A stretch of DNA of 64,000 nucleotides from Inonotus obliquus (GCA_032164295.1 JAJHTX010000005.1:3030002-3094001); one strand, 5' to 3'. Shown: positions 46,390 to 59,076, counted from the stretch's first letter. A program made the numbers and translations. The notes: a model not told the origin generated them from the letters alone.

Positions 46390-47318
46390 TCACCCTCGCG
46401 CACTAGTGGAAACAGGTTGAAAATCTACGCGCCCTGCCTCCGTGTACTTTGCGAGAATGTCAGCCCAGTCTTCCCGCGTATCCCACGCAATCCGACTGGG
46501 AGAATCACATTCTACAGGCATAACCTGGCTCATCCCTCCGCATTGGACGAGGATAACGGCCGTGCCGATTCCTCCATTCCTTCTGCAGCGTTCTTCTCGC
46601 CGGTGAATGTCCTGAGTCACGAGCGGATCGTAGGACTCGACGAGTGACCGCTGTACAATGCGGACGGATGAAACGGTGAATCTACATATGTGAGATAAAG
46701 TAAGGATATTGATGACATTTCAAGAAGGGGGGAGCGAAAGGACGAACCTCCGCGCGGAATCGGGATGATTCCTATACTGCAGCTCGACGTGCAATGCTAG
46801 CGAGCGGATGTTCGCCGGAACGCGACGAAGCTGCAGGGCCTGAAAGGCAGCCCAACCGAGGAGGGTTTGGTGGGCGGAAACGAATTTGCGCAGGTTCTTT
46901 GCAACGATTTCGTCCGACATTGAGTCAACCATGGATTCATGCTTTGCCGAGGAGAGCATATCCGAGGTGTGCTGGCAGATAGGTTTGTGCGAGGGCCAGT
47001 GTCGCTTTTGGCATTCCTGGGAACAATACTAGGATAGAATAGAAGAGTATGAGTCAGCACGGAGCTCCAAACGTTGGAGGTAAGGGTGGAGAATAGTCGT
47101 CGGGAGTGTCGGACAGGGACAGAGAGGTAGAGAAGCGTAACATAGGAACATACCTGGGTGATCATGCAACCACCACACATACGGAAGCGCTGGCCGGATT
47201 GCTCGATGGTACCGCAGGTATCGCAGACGCGGTGGCCGCGAGGCTTGGCATACTGGTGAGGGTACATGGACGGTGTCGGGTTGGCATAGTAAGAGGAAGC
47301 GGAAGCAACGGCAGCCAT
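46390..47318 (-). CDS. MYND-type zinc finger protein
   Basis: Start MAAVASASSYYANPTPSMYP at 47318, stop at 46390, three main exons. The MYND finger is split by an intron: CDTCGTIEQSGQRFRMCGGC, then YCSQECQKRHWPSHKPIC. It contains the expected Cys4-Cys2HisCys zinc ligands. The rest is helical (DEIVAKNLRKFVSAHQTLLG, AAFQALQLRRVPANIRSLAL) and ends in a segment with AWDTREDWADILAKYTEAGR. MYND fingers bind proline-rich partners, so this is probably a protein-interaction factor. There is no SET domain. Such MYND-only proteins are numerous in agaricomycetes. Confidence 0.82.
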
Positions 47319-50300
47319 TGTCAGGAATGAAGCGAGTCAGAGATGAGGGACAATGGGACAAGATCTGAAGGACGGATAGAATGGACGGGGAGCAAGGATG
47401 ACGAAGGATGAGTCGAGACAAAAGGGAGAGGCAGAGGGCCAATGCTGAGATGAGAGGCATAGCGAGGAAGAAAATGGAGGAATTTATAGTTGGGACGAGT
47501 GGTATTGAAGGACCCTGAAGAGGCAATGGCAAAGGCAGAAGATAACATTTCTACAAGAAGTAGTTGGATTAGCACGGGGAGGAGGAAGAGTTTTGAGTAT
47601 TCTGTACTTGCAACAAGAATTACACGGCCGGGCGCTGAGGAACGCGTACCGATCATGGTCGTTAACATTGAGCATATAGCAATTGTCGATTTCCATTATA
47701 GTGCAAGTGAAAGACGAGTGTTTCCATGGGATGTTTTTTTGTTAAGAAGCAACAATAGGTACGGTCGGTTGGTGGAGGATGAAGATGAAGAGCAGGAGGA
47801 CGCAGAAAACAATAGAGAACGAGGAATAGACGACGACGACGACGACGAGGATATATTCCCACGGGTAGATCCCCTTGCCACTCCCTCATATGGAAAGTCC
47901 TACATTATTTCCCCTTCATTCCTTTTTTTTTTCTCTTTAGCAAACACGTTTTCTCACTCAGAATGCAATCTGCTATCCCGAATCACACGAGGCCATTGAT
48001 CCAAGACACGCATGTTTCTCAAACATTCGTGCTGTGCCTGCACTACTCGCATCTGCTGACAAAGAATCACCCTTTTGTCTCTCTCCTATCCTATACATCC
48101 AAGAGAACAATTGTTATTGTGCTATTAGCTCTGATTAACATTCGTGTAATGGAATCTATCCTCTCGAGTATCAACTAATTGTCTCTCTTCCGTCTACTTA
48201 GCAACCGCAGTCCACCCGCCGGCAGTTCCACTTCTTTGGTCCTTTTGTAGCAAGAGATAATTATCTTTACTTGACCAAAGGAAGCGTTGCACGGTGATAA
48301 CCTTATTCGCTAAATTGCCGATCCTCTTCGAGGCCAGGGGGGACATCCAAATTGCACTTGGTGCTTCAGCCAAGATCAGTTTCGTCATACGAGTTTGATA
48401 TCCATTTTCAGGAAGGTCTGGCGTTCGATTACTACTGACCAAAAGACAAGAGCATGATGGTTCGGTATCAATTCGTTAGCGCGAACTTCTGATTTTCAAT
48501 TTTCTGACGGGCGTCTGGAAGTGCGCATTTCAGTCTCTCTGTGGACTCCCGGAGTAAACGAAGCTTCAGTTACTGGGACAACAAGAGCGTCCTGGCCAGA
48601 CAAGAGCATATACGTATGACTTCTACTTCCGTCCCTTTGACAGACAATAGCATTGACGCCAAGAAAACTTTCTACCATCTTTTGGCTAACAGTATTTCAA
48701 TACAAAGACAAGAGCAGTGTACGGAGGCATCTGAGAAATAGTTGCGGAACCTTTTTCCGGTATGGCAATGAGCTCCTTCCGCAAGGATCTTGCCTTTTAC
48801 TCTCGCAATCGCGCGTCCATCGAGTTGATGGACGCTGGAATATGTGCCACTCACATTCACTTGACTGTATTCCAGGCGGTGAAATGCAGTGTTCTGTTCT
48901 GCCACATGCTTCAGCGTCTATCACCTTCAAGTCTATAATTTGCACTCAACCAACGCTTCCTTGATATTTCAATGCGATACACTTGTATGGATGGTCGTAT
49001 ACCCCATTGCTTCTTACATCGCCTTGCTTGATTTCCTGTGTATGGGATTTCTGGCGCTCTTCTAGAAGTATCTCCGCGCCTGGTATCAGCCGCACAACTG
49101 CTAGTACGCACAACGCACAACTCAAGTATTTTACCGTTATGTTTTTCGTCGGTACCCCGTTGTGAATTCGAATACACTGATCGTGTCCCATATTCTTTGA
49201 TCGTTCGGCAAATTCCCTCAGAGAATGAAACAGGCCCATTCCCAGTGGACAAGTTTACTGATCAAGGGCTTCATGGCATCTGATCTGGTGTTTTAGACCT
49301 TCCTGTCTCTCTCATTATGGAACAAGCTCGATTGCATGACGGCAAATCGTTGTATCAATGAATAACACACAGCCTACATTCGGTATCCTCTAGGAACACC
49401 GATCCATCTTCCTGATAAACTCCCAAACACTCCAGCTCTCCATCCCGAATTTTCTCCATGATGATCATATTAGTGACATCACTTACCGAAGGGTGACCTA
49501 CAGTTTCTATACTGTACTTCAAAGCGCGGCTCGCTGAGTTGTCATAGTCGATTTAGATAAGTCTTTCTTCAGAACCACGGGAGCGGAACGAAGTACAGTA
49601 CTTTGTGTTTGTGGTTGAGGGAGAATGTTATTTGATTAATGAGATGCATTCCGGTATTCCGGTACAGTATTGCTGTGCTATTAGCCAGGTGCAGCAGGGA
49701 CCACTAATCTTGACGGCATCGAATATCATTATAGCGAATACTTGTCCAGGTCCAGGAGAGTACCAGTAAAAGTGATGTATGAGGATATCTAGTAGTTTTC
49801 TGCCACCGACATGTGATGGGACACTGAAGTTTTAGTACCTGTAGCAGTGAAGTTCAATAATATATTCACTTCATACGATTGGGATACCTGCCTGCCCTTG
49901 AAGGAGGAGCAGTATTACATATATAATGTTACTTTTTGATCATTTTAATGGTCAGAGTTAGTTTATTACATAATTCGACCGTGTTACTCGTACCACGTGG
50001 TCTCAGGTGTTTGTGCGCGCCGATCAATGCTTACATAGTAAAGTAACTCTAATAGTAACTCACTGTATTGCAAGCGTCTCACCTCTCGCATCCTCGTCCT
50101 CAAGTTATCCTCCCTTTCACCACCAGCACCAGCAAGAGTTAAGGTAATCTTTTTCCTCCTGATACAACAGAAGCGGGCGGTGTTTTATAGCTATACGATA
50201 CTGAACAGTCTAAGTCCAGGAGCCCGGATCCTGCCTGCTAATATTGCATCTCCGTTCTCATCGCATTGATTCAAATCTTAAGCCTCCCCCGTCGTCGTCG

Positions 50301-50956
50301 GATGCGCGCCTCCTTTCACTTGGTTTGACTAGCTCCCAGTCGCTCACGCTTAATCGGAAACCCTCGCCTGTCCACCTCTTCCTCACCTCTGGTACCGCTC
50401 TACGAATAGCAATATCCATCACGGTCTGGCCCAAAGTTCTTGCCTCAAGGTCGACACTGAATCGTACGTCTCGTACAGTGATACCCAGGGAGGTAGCTGA
50501 GCACCAAATAGTTCCTCGTAGGTGATATTCCGGGAGCGCTGTTGTGAGTGATACATGTGTTTCCCACTAACATTTCGTCGCTAACTCAACCTGTTCGCGT
50601 CTGTCACCCTTTCATCGACCGTGCCTATTCTTATTGAATTAGCAAAATCCGTTCGTTGCAGTCTCCGCGCGCATTGGATTGGGAGTAGTTGTGCCTTACA
50701 CCAAAGATAGAACGTCACGCGGCAACGATATTGGAGACAGATTTTGATTCAGATCATGTGCTGTCCTCTCCTCCTCTTCCTCCTCTTCGTCTCTCCTCCT
50801 GACCGCCATCAAGTTTAGACAATCCATCTCTATCTCTCAAAATCCGTCTCAAAACACGTTGGGGACAGTCGCATAGCAGCAAGGTTGGTTTCTCTCATAA
50901 TCCGTTTCGACGATCAGGACGACTAACAGAATTATTGCTTCAGATTCCATATCAGG
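47319..50956. other. 3.6-kb gene-poor stretch with a doubtful minus-strand gene
   Basis: No gene can be firmly called. Minus-strand frames between about 48190 and 49280 could be exons of one gene: a terminal-looking piece at 48194-48420 (PDLPENGYQTRMTKLILAEA, ending GTAGGWTAVAK and a stop) and further pieces at 48500-49240. I could not join them. A (GAC)n run lies at 47829-47848. The stretch 49300-50200 is AT-rich and empty. The last kilobase holds the leader and promoter of the next transcription factor. Confidence 0.45.
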
Positions 50957-53900
50957 ATGACGGAGGCACCGACAACATGCTGGCCAGCCAATCCGTTGCA
51001 ATCGACTCAGAATACTGAATTGCAGAGCGACCCGGACAGGCAACGCAACTTTCCCCTTGAGCAGGCCCGACACCAATCCCACTTCATGCCTCCTACGTCA
51101 GACCACCTTATACACCCATATGACAACATGCTTGGGCCCGAACTTCAGCTTGAATATTTTCATGATAGCGGAGGTATAGATGGATTTGGTCTGCGTTCCT
51201 ACAATACGTTTCCGCCGCAGGACAGTACCTCTCAGAGGGCCGTACTTGGAGTAGGGCAAGGTGGAGGGAACGCAGAACCGAGGTACACAGCAGCGACTGC
51301 GACTGCTTTGGCTGCCCATGCATGCCCTCCCGACGTGTTTCAATTCGGCCGGAACAACGGTAGCTCTTCCCAGGGCTCGAATACTGGTATAGAATCTTAT
51401 ACGTCTGGACGACAGGCGTTCAATAATATCTTCAACTTTGCGACCGCTCCACCTAATTCAACGGTGAACGGTATTTCTGAGGGCTTGTCTCCTCACGAGT
51501 CTCTACGAGCCTCGATGCAGGCTTCGCCTCAACATCGTCCGACTATCGTCGATTCAAACACTTATGTACCACATCAGAAGCAGAAGCGGCGACGCGAAGA
51601 CGCCATGAACGACGGTTTCCCGCTAACTAACAATTTGGGTGATGAGGCTGGGGGCCAGTACGATATTGCGGGAACGGGAGAACAATATGAATCAGTCGGA
51701 CAAAGTGGGATGATTGGACAATCGCCTGAGATACTTTCCCACATCCACCCAGGTCTAGTTGCAATGGATCGAGGTGCTGGACTCGCAGTAAGTGCAAGTC
51801 AAGGAAGTGGATTAGGAGACCAGAGCCAACAGATCAGCCCGGATGGTAAAACGAAAACGTAGGCTTTCTGTTTTTCCTCTATCATGTCTCTCAAATCCTT
51901 GATCCGTAGTATGCATCGGGCTGCTTGCGTGCGATGCAAGAACCTGAAGGTGAGATGCGAGTTTATCAAGGACCCGAACACGTGTCGTCGATGTTTGAAT
52001 GGTGGACATGAATGTGTCATTCCTGGTCGAAAGAAACGCCGACAACCTCCGTAAGTCCGGTTGATCGTCATCCAACTTTATCTAGGCTTACATTTCCTAC
52101 TGGCAGGAAACGTGAGCATCTTTTGAACCAAATAAGAGATCAGGCACAACAGATCAACAATCTCGAACGGCAGCTCGAGGAACATCGACGCGCTCGTTTG
52201 CATAATGGTAGGATAAATTTGTCCTTGATAGCGAATGAACCTGACAGAAACTGTAGAACCTGCTCGCCTTTCGTTGTCAAATACACCACTTCCGCGGCCC
52301 GGCTCTACTCTCAGTAGCGGGCAGCCCGCTGTACCCTATGGACCGGGAGCTTTACCTCAACCGGACGTCCAGGCATGGATAGAGCGTGCTCGCGAATCAA
52401 TTCAAGCGCTCAGTGCTTTGGTGGAAGGAGAGGAGGATATTGGGGATGATCAGGAGGAGGAAGATGCTGAGGATGATGACTATTTCTACGGACAAGGAAT
52501 CGAGCACACCTGGAGAGAACCTCTCGATCAAGACACTGATGCAGAAGAATACGGAGTTTCAGTCGAGGAACCCGACGGTGCCGACGGTGCAAATGAAAGA
52601 AGGTCGATGTCTCCTGCGACGACTGTTCGCAGCGCGTCACGCGAGGGCTCTGCACCGCCCAGAACTGGACAAACGAGTGGACGTGGAAGTCGACGCAAAA
52701 CACCACAGCCTAGTCGTCTCGCTAATCTTCCCGAGACTCCCGCTGCGCCTCTAAAACTGATCGCGGACCTTAGTCTTTCAGCTGCAGGAGGCAATAAGCT
52801 TGGGAGCAAGAGTCCGAAAAGTGCACCAGCTTCAGGACTGAGCAACTACAGTAGAGACAGCAGCATCGAGATCAACCAGACTGTCATACCGGATGCAGAT
52901 AGCTCATCTCCAAGATCGACGGATGACCTGAAAGGAGTGAGTCGTACGGGTGAAGGAGGACCGGTTAGCGACGGAGAGGCGGGAGCTGCACGGGGTTCAA
53001 CAAGCGACGAAGAATATGGCGCCGTTGCGCCAGGATTTTTTGTGCCTAGAAGAGGAAGTGTTTCCGATCCATCGCGTCTCGCTCCAGCGAGACATCCTGT
53101 GCCTCATATACTTATGCGTGGTATTGTCACTCCTGAAGAAGTTGAGAGCCTTTTCAAAATGTATGTCTGTTATCTACCTAAGGTAGTCCTTCTTGATGCA
53201 CTAACGGGTTAGCGCAGCTACTTTGACAAGATGAATCTATCTTGTTCTTTGTTGGACCCTATCCTCTACACAGCTCAAGCAACTTATTGGCGGTCGCCCT
53301 TCTTATTTACAGTTGGTAAGTACCTCCGCCCCAGCAACCTTGAACGCCACGCTGAAGCGTGATCTAGTTTGTGCCGTCGCTTCTCGTTACTATGCAGAAC
53401 GTCCAGGACTTTACGAGGAACTTATAACCTATGCTCAACTAGCTGCTGGAACTGCTCTGATCAGTGGACCAAAAACTGTCGAGACGGTTTCTGCTTATAT
53501 CCTGTTGAGTTTATATCCAGTGCCAATGCGACGCTGGGAGGAAGATCGGACTTGGTTGTACCTAGGCCTTGCAATTCGTGTTGCGACAGACTTGAACTTA
53601 CACCATCCGAGTTCTGCCCGGCCACGGAATGAGCAACATGAACGCGAATTATTGAACAGGACTCGCGTTTGGCTTAATTGCTGTAACCTAGACATATCTA
53701 CTTCGAGTTGGCATGGGAAGGACAGTACTATTCTCGCGCGAGATTACGTTGCTTGCCATTCCGAGAGCTGGTTTGAATCTTCCCAATACAATCTGCCAAA
53801 TTTCGATATACATCTGTCTGGCTACAATTTTGAGCTCAGACTGATGCGGTCATTCAAGGAAAAGATCTATAGTGACCCGAATAACCCGACAGGGCTGAAT

Positions 53901-55248
53901 AAAGTACGTAACAGCTCAAGGTTTCTATATACTCAATGCTGAGTCTTGAATGCAGAACGTTGACTTCATCAGCCTTTCCTCCCAAACCGATGAAACTCTT
54001 GTTACAAAAGAGAAAGAGTGGAGTGAACGGCTTCGGCAGAAGACCGACCCTAGTGATCCTCAAGGGAGATTTAGAAATAGTCTCCTCAAACTCGCGTATC
54101 GATACTCTCGCCTTACTGTCCTATCTTTTGGGTTCCAACACTCCTTCGGCAAGGGTGGGGCGGGCACTTCGGAACAGGTTTCCTTTTTTGATCGTGTATG
54201 ACTACTGTTTTCCTTCTTATTGGTCACGTTACTAACCACTAGTATCAGTGCTATCGTGCCGCTGCAGATGTAGTTAGGGTATTTATTGACGAGCTCTCGA
54301 CCCAGAAAGAGTACATCAGACACGGCCCTGAAGCTCAATGTGTATTTGTTACGTTTGCATCGGCATTCTTAATCAAGGTTGGCATCAATTTCCTTTGAGC
54401 CTTCTTTGTCTCACCTTTTGCGTCGTCCGGTACCAACTGTAGCTCTTGCATCCAAAATATGCTCGTTACTTGCGATTGGAACAGCGGAAAGAAATCGAAC
54501 AATTGATCCGAGGAATAATAAGCTTATTAGGGTCGTCGGAGGTGGTCGTTGACGACCGACATAGTCCTAAATTGTGGTCGCGATTCCTAGATGGTCTTCT
54601 TGCCACACCCACCGCGAAAGTTGAATTATCACCGAGTGCAATGAAGGGTGGCAGTTCACTCCCTCGTCGTTCCTTACGCCATCCTGCCGCCTCCTTGGTC
54701 GCCTCGTCTTCCTCGGGCCCCGAAGGTGTGACGGCACAGAATGAACCTGTATCTTACGCATCTCCAGAATCACATATGAGCTCTCCGGCTTCGGGTTACA
54801 GCGGGACACATTCTCCCCCTCCTGCGATTCCAGCCTCTAGTAACGAATCGCCTACTGCGATATATGATACCAATAACCAATCCCAACGGGGCTTCTCGCC
54901 TGCTGCGAATGGCGGATTGACACGCGCTCATAGCCTTCAGGGGATGTACGACTTGCAGAATTCGCTGCAAATGAACGTCCCAGAATTTTTCCAACCTCCT
55001 CTACCTTTCGATAATGATCTTCTGCACTCGATGCAGACGATGTCGGATTCGTCAATTTGGCAGAACATGGCCGGTATGTCCTTTTTTGCCTTCCAGAGCG
55101 TTAATGCAAACTATTGCTTGCTGTAGGTTTTAATTGGATGGGTATGCTCCAGTCGAACGATCATGACTCGGATATGCAAGATGTACTTGCTCCCAATAAC
55201 GATTCTTACAATATTATTAACCCTCAGGGCGAAAGTATTCGCTACTGA
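50957..55248 (+). CDS. Large Zn(II)2Cys6 transcription factor with fungal-specific domain
   Basis: Multi-exon gene starting MTEAPTTCWPANPLQSTQNT and ending INPQGESIRY and a stop at 55248. A 300-residue Gln/Ser/Gly-rich N-terminal region precedes the zinc cluster at about 51910-52050: CVRCKNLKVRC, EFIKDPNTCRRC, LNGGHEC (CX2CX6CX8CX2CX6C), then the basic IPGRKKRRQPP. A coiled coil (REHLLNQIRDQAQQINNLER) follows. After an acidic Asp/Glu stretch and a Ser-rich linker comes the fungal-specific middle domain, from HILMRGIVTPEEVESLFKIY through WLYLGLAIRVATDLNLHHPS to NRTRVWLNCCNLDISTSSWH. The CX8C spacing and flanks resemble Leu3/PrtT-like regulators, which act on amino-acid or protease genes; this assignment is inference. 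Frame and motifs appear intact. Confidence 0.85.
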
Positions 55249-55470
55249 TTTGGGCACTTTCAATTCGAAAGATGCTTTTTTTAGTATTTGCTCGCCGGTC
55301 CTCAAATTGGTTTTGCTCTCCGCTACGCCTTTGATAAAGTGCATGTACTGTGCAATTAATAGATCATTCCTGGATTCAGGAAAATTAATATTGATGATTG
55401 TATGTACGTCTGGACTGATCAATGTCATGGCATTTACAGAAAAGGAGTCATGGTAGGAGTCAGGAATGAG

Positions 55471-55700
55471 GGTATTAGCATAGCGGTGCGACTCTCTCAT
55501 GGACATGGACAAGCACAGCCCCCGTCTGGGCTGTGACCAACGAGTATACACGCACCACACTTCCGGCTGTCCCAGACCCATACGAGAAGGAAAGCTACGA
55601 GAAGATTACGGGTCTTATCACTCGGCTTCCCGCTGACGGGCCTCTCAAGCGCGAGGTGTTCACGAGTTTCCTCGAGAAAATTTATAAGCGTACGAAATGA
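55471..55700 (+). pseudogene. Orphan C-terminal coding fragment
   Basis: An open frame of about 75 codons with no ATG ends at TGA 55698-55700. It contains VWAVTNEYTRTTLPAVPDPY, ITGLITRLPADGPLKREVFT and SFLEKIYKRTK. It is evenly amphipathic and lacks low complexity, so it looks like the true C-terminus of a protein rather than a chance frame. An in-frame stop lies just upstream and no acceptor or start was found. It is most simply the remnant of a truncated or partly duplicated gene. The family is not recognised. Confidence 0.45.
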
Positions 55701-55958
55701 CGAGAAGCTTGACTTAGAGTCTGGTTATCTATCCCTTACTGACTGGATGGAAATTTGTATTACTGGATTTTTTATAAAGACTTCGTATTTCTGATCGTTG
55801 GTTACATTACACATCCATCCCCGCGCGCTACTTTTGCTTTGGTACGTTGCTATTACTCATAGATAGATGGTAGGAGTACGCAATTTCTATTATAACGCAT
55901 CCAAATTTAAAGAAAAGGGGAAGGAATTGACTCTTTTCTTCACTGTCTATTGTCACGA

Positions 55959-57660
55959 TCATTCGTTTGTCTCCCTCGAATTGTCCGCAAGGTAGTCGTA
56001 AACCTGACCAGCGGCTTCTTCAAAGATACGACTCTTCGTCTCAAACTGAATACCACGACTTGGATGGTCAACTACAGTGTTGTAAACATCAGCTGTAGTT
56101 TCAGGCAGATCGAAAGCATGCAGACCCACCTTTCATGAGCCAGATATTCTCCGGCTCACTATCTGGTCCCGGTTCCATCATTTCTTTGAAGAAGACTTTG
56201 CATTTGGGATAATTCTCGAGTGCTATGAAGTAACGAGCGCCAAGTCAGTCATGCTGATCCGAGGTGTCAACCAACAAACCCGCATACCGCTAAAAATACG
56301 TTCCCATATCGGACCCTCCTGCTCTTCTGGTGTTACCTCCTTGTACTCAAGGTGGCTTTCCATTTCTTGAATTGCATCAATTAATGTATTAGATATTCTT
56401 GTCCAGCTGCATTCTGGATGGTGAACTGACCCAAGTCATGAGTGGATCTACACCCGACGACAAAAGGACTAGTTTCTCACTTCTGACTTTCCAAGGATAA
56501 TAGTCTTTACCCTTGCCTTCCTTGAATAGAATGTGGGCCCCTTTGTATCGCTTGTCGGTACGTATGACTGTACAGAAGTGCTTAGGAACGTGCAGAAAAG
56601 GAGCATTCTACGGTATAACATACTTTCGAACAAGCGCTGGAATCTCTCGTCGAGTTCTCCAGGCTCTGAGTACTCCAAAAATCCTTTGACATTTCTGGTG
56701 GCCTCTTTCAGTGTCCTAGCTTGTTCTTCGACGTCGCGTGTGGAATGTTTGACTAAACGTAAACCGCTTTAGATAAGAGAGTTCTAACAAACAGAAGGGA
56801 TAGGATCTTACATCTGACCTGCCAGTTGACATCATCTTGATCAATTCCGACGTGAATCTTTCGGAAATAGAGCTTCCCATTGTCATACCTCTGAGAAACT
56901 ATCGGACCCCGTTAGAGGAATGGGGAACCAGATTTAGACAACAGGGTTACTCACTCTCAAGTAATTCTCCAAGAGCCTTTGCGTCGTCTTCGTGCAATTG
57001 CGAGAGACCTTCTTCGGCAAGTCTCATCCATCGCGTCTCTTGCGTGGTTTTGTCTCGTTTGAATGACAGAACCGAAGCTGACTTTCTAAGAGCGGTAGAT
57101 GCGTGGGCGCGAACAACATCTAGAGAATCTCGAATGCCTATGAATGAAGTACGCCTGCTTCTTGATTCATCATCTTCGCTCTTTGACGCGGCATCCTCCT
57201 GGGCTTCGGCTAGTTCGTGAAATGCGGATACATGGTGTTTGTCGTCTACTTCCTGGAACAATTCTTCAGCCGTCACCCTGGCGATGTTTTCGGAAAGCGA
57301 CTGACGTGAGGAGTTGTCCATGTATGGTGAGGAGTTGTCCATGTATGATGAGAAAGTGGCGAGAGTTGGCTGGTGCATCCATAGGCTACCTGCGATGATA
57401 TATATAATGCGCCACTCTCGAGTTAAGTCGCAAAGGTACCCCAGCTTGCAAAGTTGTGGCACCATGAGTCCATGATAGGACTTGGCAGTTACCTGTTGGA
57501 GTCCTCCGTTCTGGTTATCGTAAGTAGTCTCGGTGAACAGGTGTATACTCGTTTTAGTGGACCATCCTCCTCCTTGGGCAAATACTGCCTTTGGGGAGTG
57601 GCAATCCGCATCAGAAAAGTGTCCCATTCTCACTAGGGCGGCATCGGTAAAAAGTCTCAA
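55959..57660 (-). CDS. Multi-exon gene of unknown function, possibly 5'-truncated
   Basis: A minus-strand series of open segments ends at a stop at 55959 (RIFEEAAGQVYDYLADNSRE..). Pieces include KLYFRKIHVGIDQDDVNWQV, ARTLKEATRNVKGFLEYSEP, GAHILFKEGKGKDYYPWKV, QLDKNI, EGPIWERIFSG and YPKCKVFFKEMMEPGPDSEP. The largest exon (about 56950-57660) contains HPSKAV-like and helical segments and a tandem duplication giving YMDNSSPYMDNSS. No initiator ATG was found at the 5' end: the frame is closed by TAA directly upstream and a CGTAAG acceptor-like site is present. A MITE-like element begins 30 bp further out. The family is not recognised. Confidence 0.5.
57306..57347. repeat. 21-bp perfect tandem duplication in coding exon
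   Basis: Two exact copies of a 21-nt unit (GTGAGGAGTTGTCCATGTAT plus G) lie at 57306-57326 and 57327-57347. They add seven residues in frame (YMDNSSP repeated) to the minus-strand unknown gene. Perfect identity points to a recent event. Confidence 0.9.
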
Positions 57661-57690
57661 CGCTTACGTTGACTTTCAGTCTATATCGGG

Positions 57691-58364
57691 TACAGGAAAA
57701 TACCGGTCCTTTAAACAGTACCGTTCCTTTGAACACCATGACTTTTCTCACTCAATTCTTCACTTATCAGCTCAGAAAAATTCACGTACTCAAGGACAGT
57801 ATGTATCACTGAGTCTGCAAATTTACAAGAAATTTGAGCAAGCTGTTGAGTCTAGAGAAACTATACAGTGTTGATATTTGATGAAATTCACAGACCTGAG
57901 TCGAAACCAATTCCTCCTGCAATTTCCCCTGTTATTTAACTGTATAGATAATGTGATACTTTAAAACTATGCTACATATTCTACTTTCACTCCAAGTTTC
58001 AGGGAGAAATTGCGTCTCAATCAATTAATATTGTAAGAAAATCTCAAGAGTGTGATAGTCAAAATGATCGGCGTGCTGACAAAATAGGATATCTCGGCGA
58101 CTCATTAGAACCGGAGTGTAATTGATATTAGCGTGACACTACGTCACAAGGTGTTCAAAGGAGTCGTTTTCCGTGACAGAGGCCCTTGTTTCTTCCCAGG
58201 TCCATATCTATTTTTCTAGCACACCTTCCGGCTTAGAAAAAAATCAGCATGTGTCTCCTATAGTATGCTCCATGAACATGTATTTTAATTTTTGAGAAGT
58301 TGTGTGTGGAAAGACCTGGGGGCAGATTTGTAATTGGTGTTTAAAGGAACGGTATTTTCCTGTA
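57691..58364. mobile_element. MITE-like element with 25-bp terminal inverted repeats and TA flanks
   Basis: The left end at 57693-57717 begins CAGGAAAATACCG. The right end at 58338-58362 is its reverse complement with one mismatch in 25. Both are flanked by TA (57691-57692 and 58363-58364), the target duplication of Tc1/mariner-type transposons. The interior (670 bp in all) is AT-rich with no transposase frame. Just inside the left end is a second, similar copy of the TIR word (ACCGTTCCTTTGAACACC). This fits a non-autonomous miniature element. It lies about 30 bp from the apparent 5' end of the unknown minus-strand gene. Confidence 0.72.
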
Positions 58365-58396
58365 ACAACAGAGTATTAGTCAGCGCGTATTGCACC

Positions 58397-58449
58397 ACGA
58401 CCAAGTTAGGCCAGGTCAATGACCTATTGACCGGGTCTAACTTGGTCGT
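58397..58449. repeat. 53-nt near-perfect hairpin
   Basis: Two 24-nt arms (58397-58420 and 58426-58449) differ at two positions and are separated by the 5-nt loop GACCT. The outer 13 bp (ACGACCAAGTTAG) and inner 7 bp (GGTCAAT) are perfect. It is not followed by a T-run and is not near a gene end, so it is not an ordinary terminator. It could be a solo end of a foldback element. Confidence 0.85.
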
Positions 58450-59076
58450 TTGAGCCTTGCCGATGTACCGCTGTTTGCCTGCCCTATTATGGTTATGTCC
58501 CTACGTCATCGACAATGCATGACCTGTTACCATCATCGGCTCTCACTAGCACAAGTCCGTCACTCCCCGAGGTCCATTCCCCCCACTCCAGGCATCCCTA
58601 AGTGCCCCGAACGTCATGTTGAACTGTGTGCTCGCTGTCAGATGCCCGATGTCCCGCCCCCTGTGGTTTTTTTACATGAGTAATACCGTTTGTCAGCACC
58701 TCGGCTAGTCGTCGCTGTCGGCTATCTTCAGAAACATGAGGAACATCGGCTATGAGTTTTCTCCGCTGCCTGACGTCCTCCCACGCACCCCGCTTAGTGC
58801 CCCGGCATCGTCTATGACCTGTTGCTCACTGTCTCCGCCACTGTTGACGACGAGCAGAGCTATCTCCCTCATGTTTTCACCGTTTCCCTTCGTTTTTTCA
58901 GTTTTATGTAGGTATTTATGAGCGCTTTTCAATCATATTAATAATAATTAGGAATATTTTTTATAAATCTTAGTTATGTAAAGTTCTTCTTACTAAGCAC
59001 TACTAGTGGTTCTATCAACAACGTTGTAAACTCGTGTCGTCGTTCGGAACCCACCTTCCCTTGCCTCCCACCAGCA
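58450..59076. other. Intergenic stretch, no supported gene
   Basis: About 0.6 kb. The left part is C-rich with a Cys/Pro-rich chance frame; the right part is AT-rich. No domain or exon structure was found. Confidence 0.55.
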
